Source: an uncultured Collinsella sp. (lineage in GTDB: Bacteria; Actinomycetota; Coriobacteriia; Coriobacteriales; Coriobacteriaceae). Taken from it: 64,000 nt of DNA. Below the pieces are notes generated by a model. The model saw only the letters and a program-made list of their open reading frames with translations. It was not told where the DNA came from and made no database searches. Location: the NCBI GenBank assembly GCA_900541675.1, contig UQKU01000009.1, positions 6,436 to 70,435 of the forward strand, in the 5' to 3' direction. The position numbers were made by a program, and so were the translations under genes. Below, one piece after another: positions 62,086-64,000 of this stretch (within the stretch, counting starts at the first letter, position 1; every line of letters begins with the position of its first letter).

Positions 62086-63432
62086 CTAGTTCATAGGGGG
62101 TTGTCGTTTCTGATATCTTTTTATCCACTCACTTAGGAACAGAGACGAGATGGCTAAAAACCAAGTCGTTGGAGTAAAGAGAGATGAGGTGAGCTTTCCA
62201 ACAAGCGGCATGGAGAATATGCCCGAAGAAAGATAGGTATACGAAATCATCGAAAAAGACAGCGGGGACCCACCATGAAGCATGCGAGCATGCTCATAGA
62301 GGTTTGAATAAAAAAGACCAGTTAAGAGGCTAAATAGCGCAGTACCGCCAAAACCGAAATCGTGATACCACAATCGAAATACCGTGTATACATTACCGAG
62401 ATCGATTGAACCCCAAGAACGAAACTCATGGTTACCGGATGAAACTAAATTAGTAAAGCCAAAATTTCGTCCAAAAGACGAATATAGTGCTACGAAAGTC
62501 TCCGAGCCAAAGTACTTGCTTGCAACACCAGGATTTTGAAGAAATTTATCAAATAAAACAAATGAATAGCCAATGTAGCTGCAAATATAATCCAATGGTC
62601 CAAGAGTAACTTCTCGTCCAACAAACCAAGAGGCAACCCAAAATAAGAAACAGGCAAAAACAAGAGCGAATACAATTTTGATAAACTTCCCAAGGGTTAT
62701 TCTTATCGTCCACCCACTGTTAATCGATAGTAAAATCCATATGCAGCAAACGCATGAACAGACAAAAACAATGGCACCTAGCCTTACGCCATTCAATAAT
62801 TGACAAATTGCATAAAACGCAGCGGGGAGAAGCATGAGAGAATCTTTGATGCTAAATCCATCGCAAATAATATTGTTAAAACCAATAATTAGATATACAA
62901 ACGAAAAAATGGTAAGCAATTTAAAGCATATATTGGATAAAGACGAAAGCCCGACTGAAGGATCATCGCCGCTATAAGCAGATGCAGTTCGGTAAGAATT
63001 CATTAAAGAATTCCAGTCCCCAGCAACAGGACCCGAAACAGCTGATCGAACATCTTTCAAAAACAAAACGGCAGTAACGACCCCAAGGACAACAGCCAAT
63101 AGAACAAGAGATGTCGGAACTTGAATCCTTACAAGAGTCGTCGATTCAACACTAGCATTAAGTTTGCTTCGCTGCACTTTTATCTGTCTAAAATAAAGCA
63201 AGAAAAATAGCGATGCGACATCAAAGACGGTAACAAAGAAGCAAATAAGTAATCCTCCATGGAGGGAGACTTCAGTACCGAAGACAAGGCAGTTATACAA
63301 TTCAGCGAGTGAGCAAATAAAGAAAGAGGCGTTACAAATTGATGCTGGATTCATCCAATCACTTTTTGATAGCTCTTGAGAGATTGCAAGCAGCAAAAGA
63401 AAATATAACGTCATTAATGATAGAACTAACAT
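62086..63432 (-). CDS. Wzy-like oligosaccharide repeat-unit polymerase
   Basis: 448 residues, AT-rich, about 11 membrane helices (LALVFACFLFWVASWFVGRE and neighbours) with a large extracytoplasmic loop containing RNFGFTNLVSSGNHEFRSWG. This matches the O-antigen polymerase layout: polytopic, low sequence conservation. Assignment rests on topology and neighbours rather than motifs. Confidence 0.75.
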   Translation of the reverse strand: MLVLSLMTLYFLLLLAISQELSKSDWMNPASICNASFFICSLAELYNCLVFGTEVSLHGGLLICFFVTVFDVASLFFLLYFRQIKVQRSKLNASVESTTLVRIQVPTSLVLLAVVLGVVTAVLFLKDVRSAVSGPVAGDWNSLMNSYRTASAYSGDDPSVGLSSLSNICFKLLTIFSFVYLIIGFNNIICDGFSIKDSLMLLPAAFYAICQLLNGVRLGAIVFVCSCVCCIWILLSINSGWTIRITLGKFIKIVFALVFACFLFWVASWFVGREVTLGPLDYICSYIGYSFVLFDKFLQNPGVASKYFGSETFVALYSSFGRNFGFTNLVSSGNHEFRSWGSIDLGNVYTVFRLWYHDFGFGGTALFSLLTGLFYSNLYEHARMLHGGSPLSFSMISYTYLSSGIFSMPLVGKLTSSLFTPTTWFLAISSLFLSEWIKRYQKRQPPMN

Positions 63433-63455
63433 TGTTTAAGCTACTTTCAAGTTAG

Positions 63456-64000
63456 TTATTGCATTAATCCAGATAAGCGACAGGCAGAACAAAATACGGA
63501 AAAAATTCTTCTTCCGCAGCAGGCAAAAAATGCTGCCAAGCGTTCTCTTTTTCTAGCTTCGAAATCCTTCAGAACAGGCAAACGAAATGTAGATAAGTTA
63601 TTCCAAAGGTCATCGCGGTCTTTAAGGTCGCTTTCAGAGACCCCAGCCATCGGAATCTGTGCGTAAACCATCCTACAAACAGAAAAACAGCGCGAAGCGG
63701 CGGCTTTACTTAGGTCCGGATACCAATTACAAATATCCTGGTAGAGCCGATCGGCAATTATCAATGCGGACTCGCCTTTAATGTGTCGATATTCTTGCCT
63801 GATAATGCTGTTACTTCTCATGCGATATGCATACAACTCACGGCAATCGACAACGGCAACGGAATCAACCTTGTGAATAATCTTATAGATGCTAGCAAGA
63901 TCCTCGTAATAAAGCCCTTTAGGAAAGGCTCTGTTAGACCAAGGTTGACATAAAAACGATGTCACCGCGAGGCGGTACCCTTCAATTAACGTCGAAGGAG
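63456..64000 (-). CDS. Glycosyltransferase family 2, C-terminal part (window edge)
   Basis: The frame is open to the right edge of the window and continues beyond. Visible segments PSTLIEGYRLAVTSFLCQPW, SNRAFPKGLYYEDLASIYKI, which hold the family motif P-W-(S/N)-(K/N)-R-x-x-F-P-x-G-x-x-Y-E-D (catalytic base), then a helical C-terminal tail ending RLSGLMQ. The N-terminal nucleotide-sugar domain is outside. Confidence 0.85.
   Translation of the reverse strand, partial: PSTLIEGYRLAVTSFLCQPWSNRAFPKGLYYEDLASIYKIIHKVDSVAVVDCRELYAYRMRSNSIIRQEYRHIKGESALIIADRLYQDICNWYPDLSKAAASRCFSVCRMVYAQIPMAGVSESDLKDRDDLWNNLSTFRLPVLKDFEARKRERLAAFFACCGRRIFSVFCSACRLSGLMQ

Overview
The window reads as chromosome of a Collinsella-like member of the Coriobacteriia (high-GC Gram-positive gut Actinomycetota). 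This is inferred from the high GC of the housekeeping genes, the large conserved clusters (rimP-nusA-infB-rbfA-nrnA-truB-ribF-dnaG-rpoD and Asp23-fakA-recG-rsmD-coaD-DUF177-rpmF-plsX-acpP-rnc-smc-ftsY-ffh), an NG-only FtsY and sucrose-PTS genes. No database search was possible.

Region 1, 1-40.7 kb, is core chromosome, nearly all on the minus strand. It starts with thyA and a truncated folA, then a plus-strand DUF134/NifX-type metal-binding regulator. A long minus-strand cluster (17.1 to 2.2 kb) covers envelope stress, fatty-acid activation, DNA repair, CoA and phospholipid synthesis, ribosome maturation, chromosome condensation and SRP targeting. Two identical tRNA-Asn genes and a terminator separate it from a second cluster (29.2 to 17.6 kb) for transcription and translation factors, primase and the primary sigma factor; that cluster has a strong promoter and a terminator-like hairpin in its leader. 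Next come a lipoprotein, leuS, guaB, a ModE-like regulator, a degenerate Cys/Met-type PLP protein, and a sucrose locus (scrR, scrA, scrB) with three LacI-type operators.

Region 2, 40.8-56.2 kb, is a variable island of patchy composition and many broken genes. It carries a probable toxin-antitoxin-SecB-like chaperone (TAC) operon, an RloA/RloB (AbiL-type) pair, a DUF2188 protein, an Abi-alpha (DUF4393) protein, three proteins with HEPN-like Rx4-5H motifs, an internally deleted IS256-family element, orphan pieces of secreted proteins, and a stand-alone reverse transcriptase with a YCDD active site preceded by a gene-poor structured leader. It looks like an anti-phage defence island.

Region 3, 56.2-64 kb, is an AT-richer minus-strand polysaccharide cluster: glycosyltransferase 2 (cut by the window edge), Wzy-like polymerase, pyruvyl transferase, an iron-sulfur F420H2-dehydrogenase-like protein, glycosyltransferase 4, Wzx-like flippase, and a terminal acyltransferase broken by a single-base frameshift. 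These would build, modify, export and polymerise a surface glycan.
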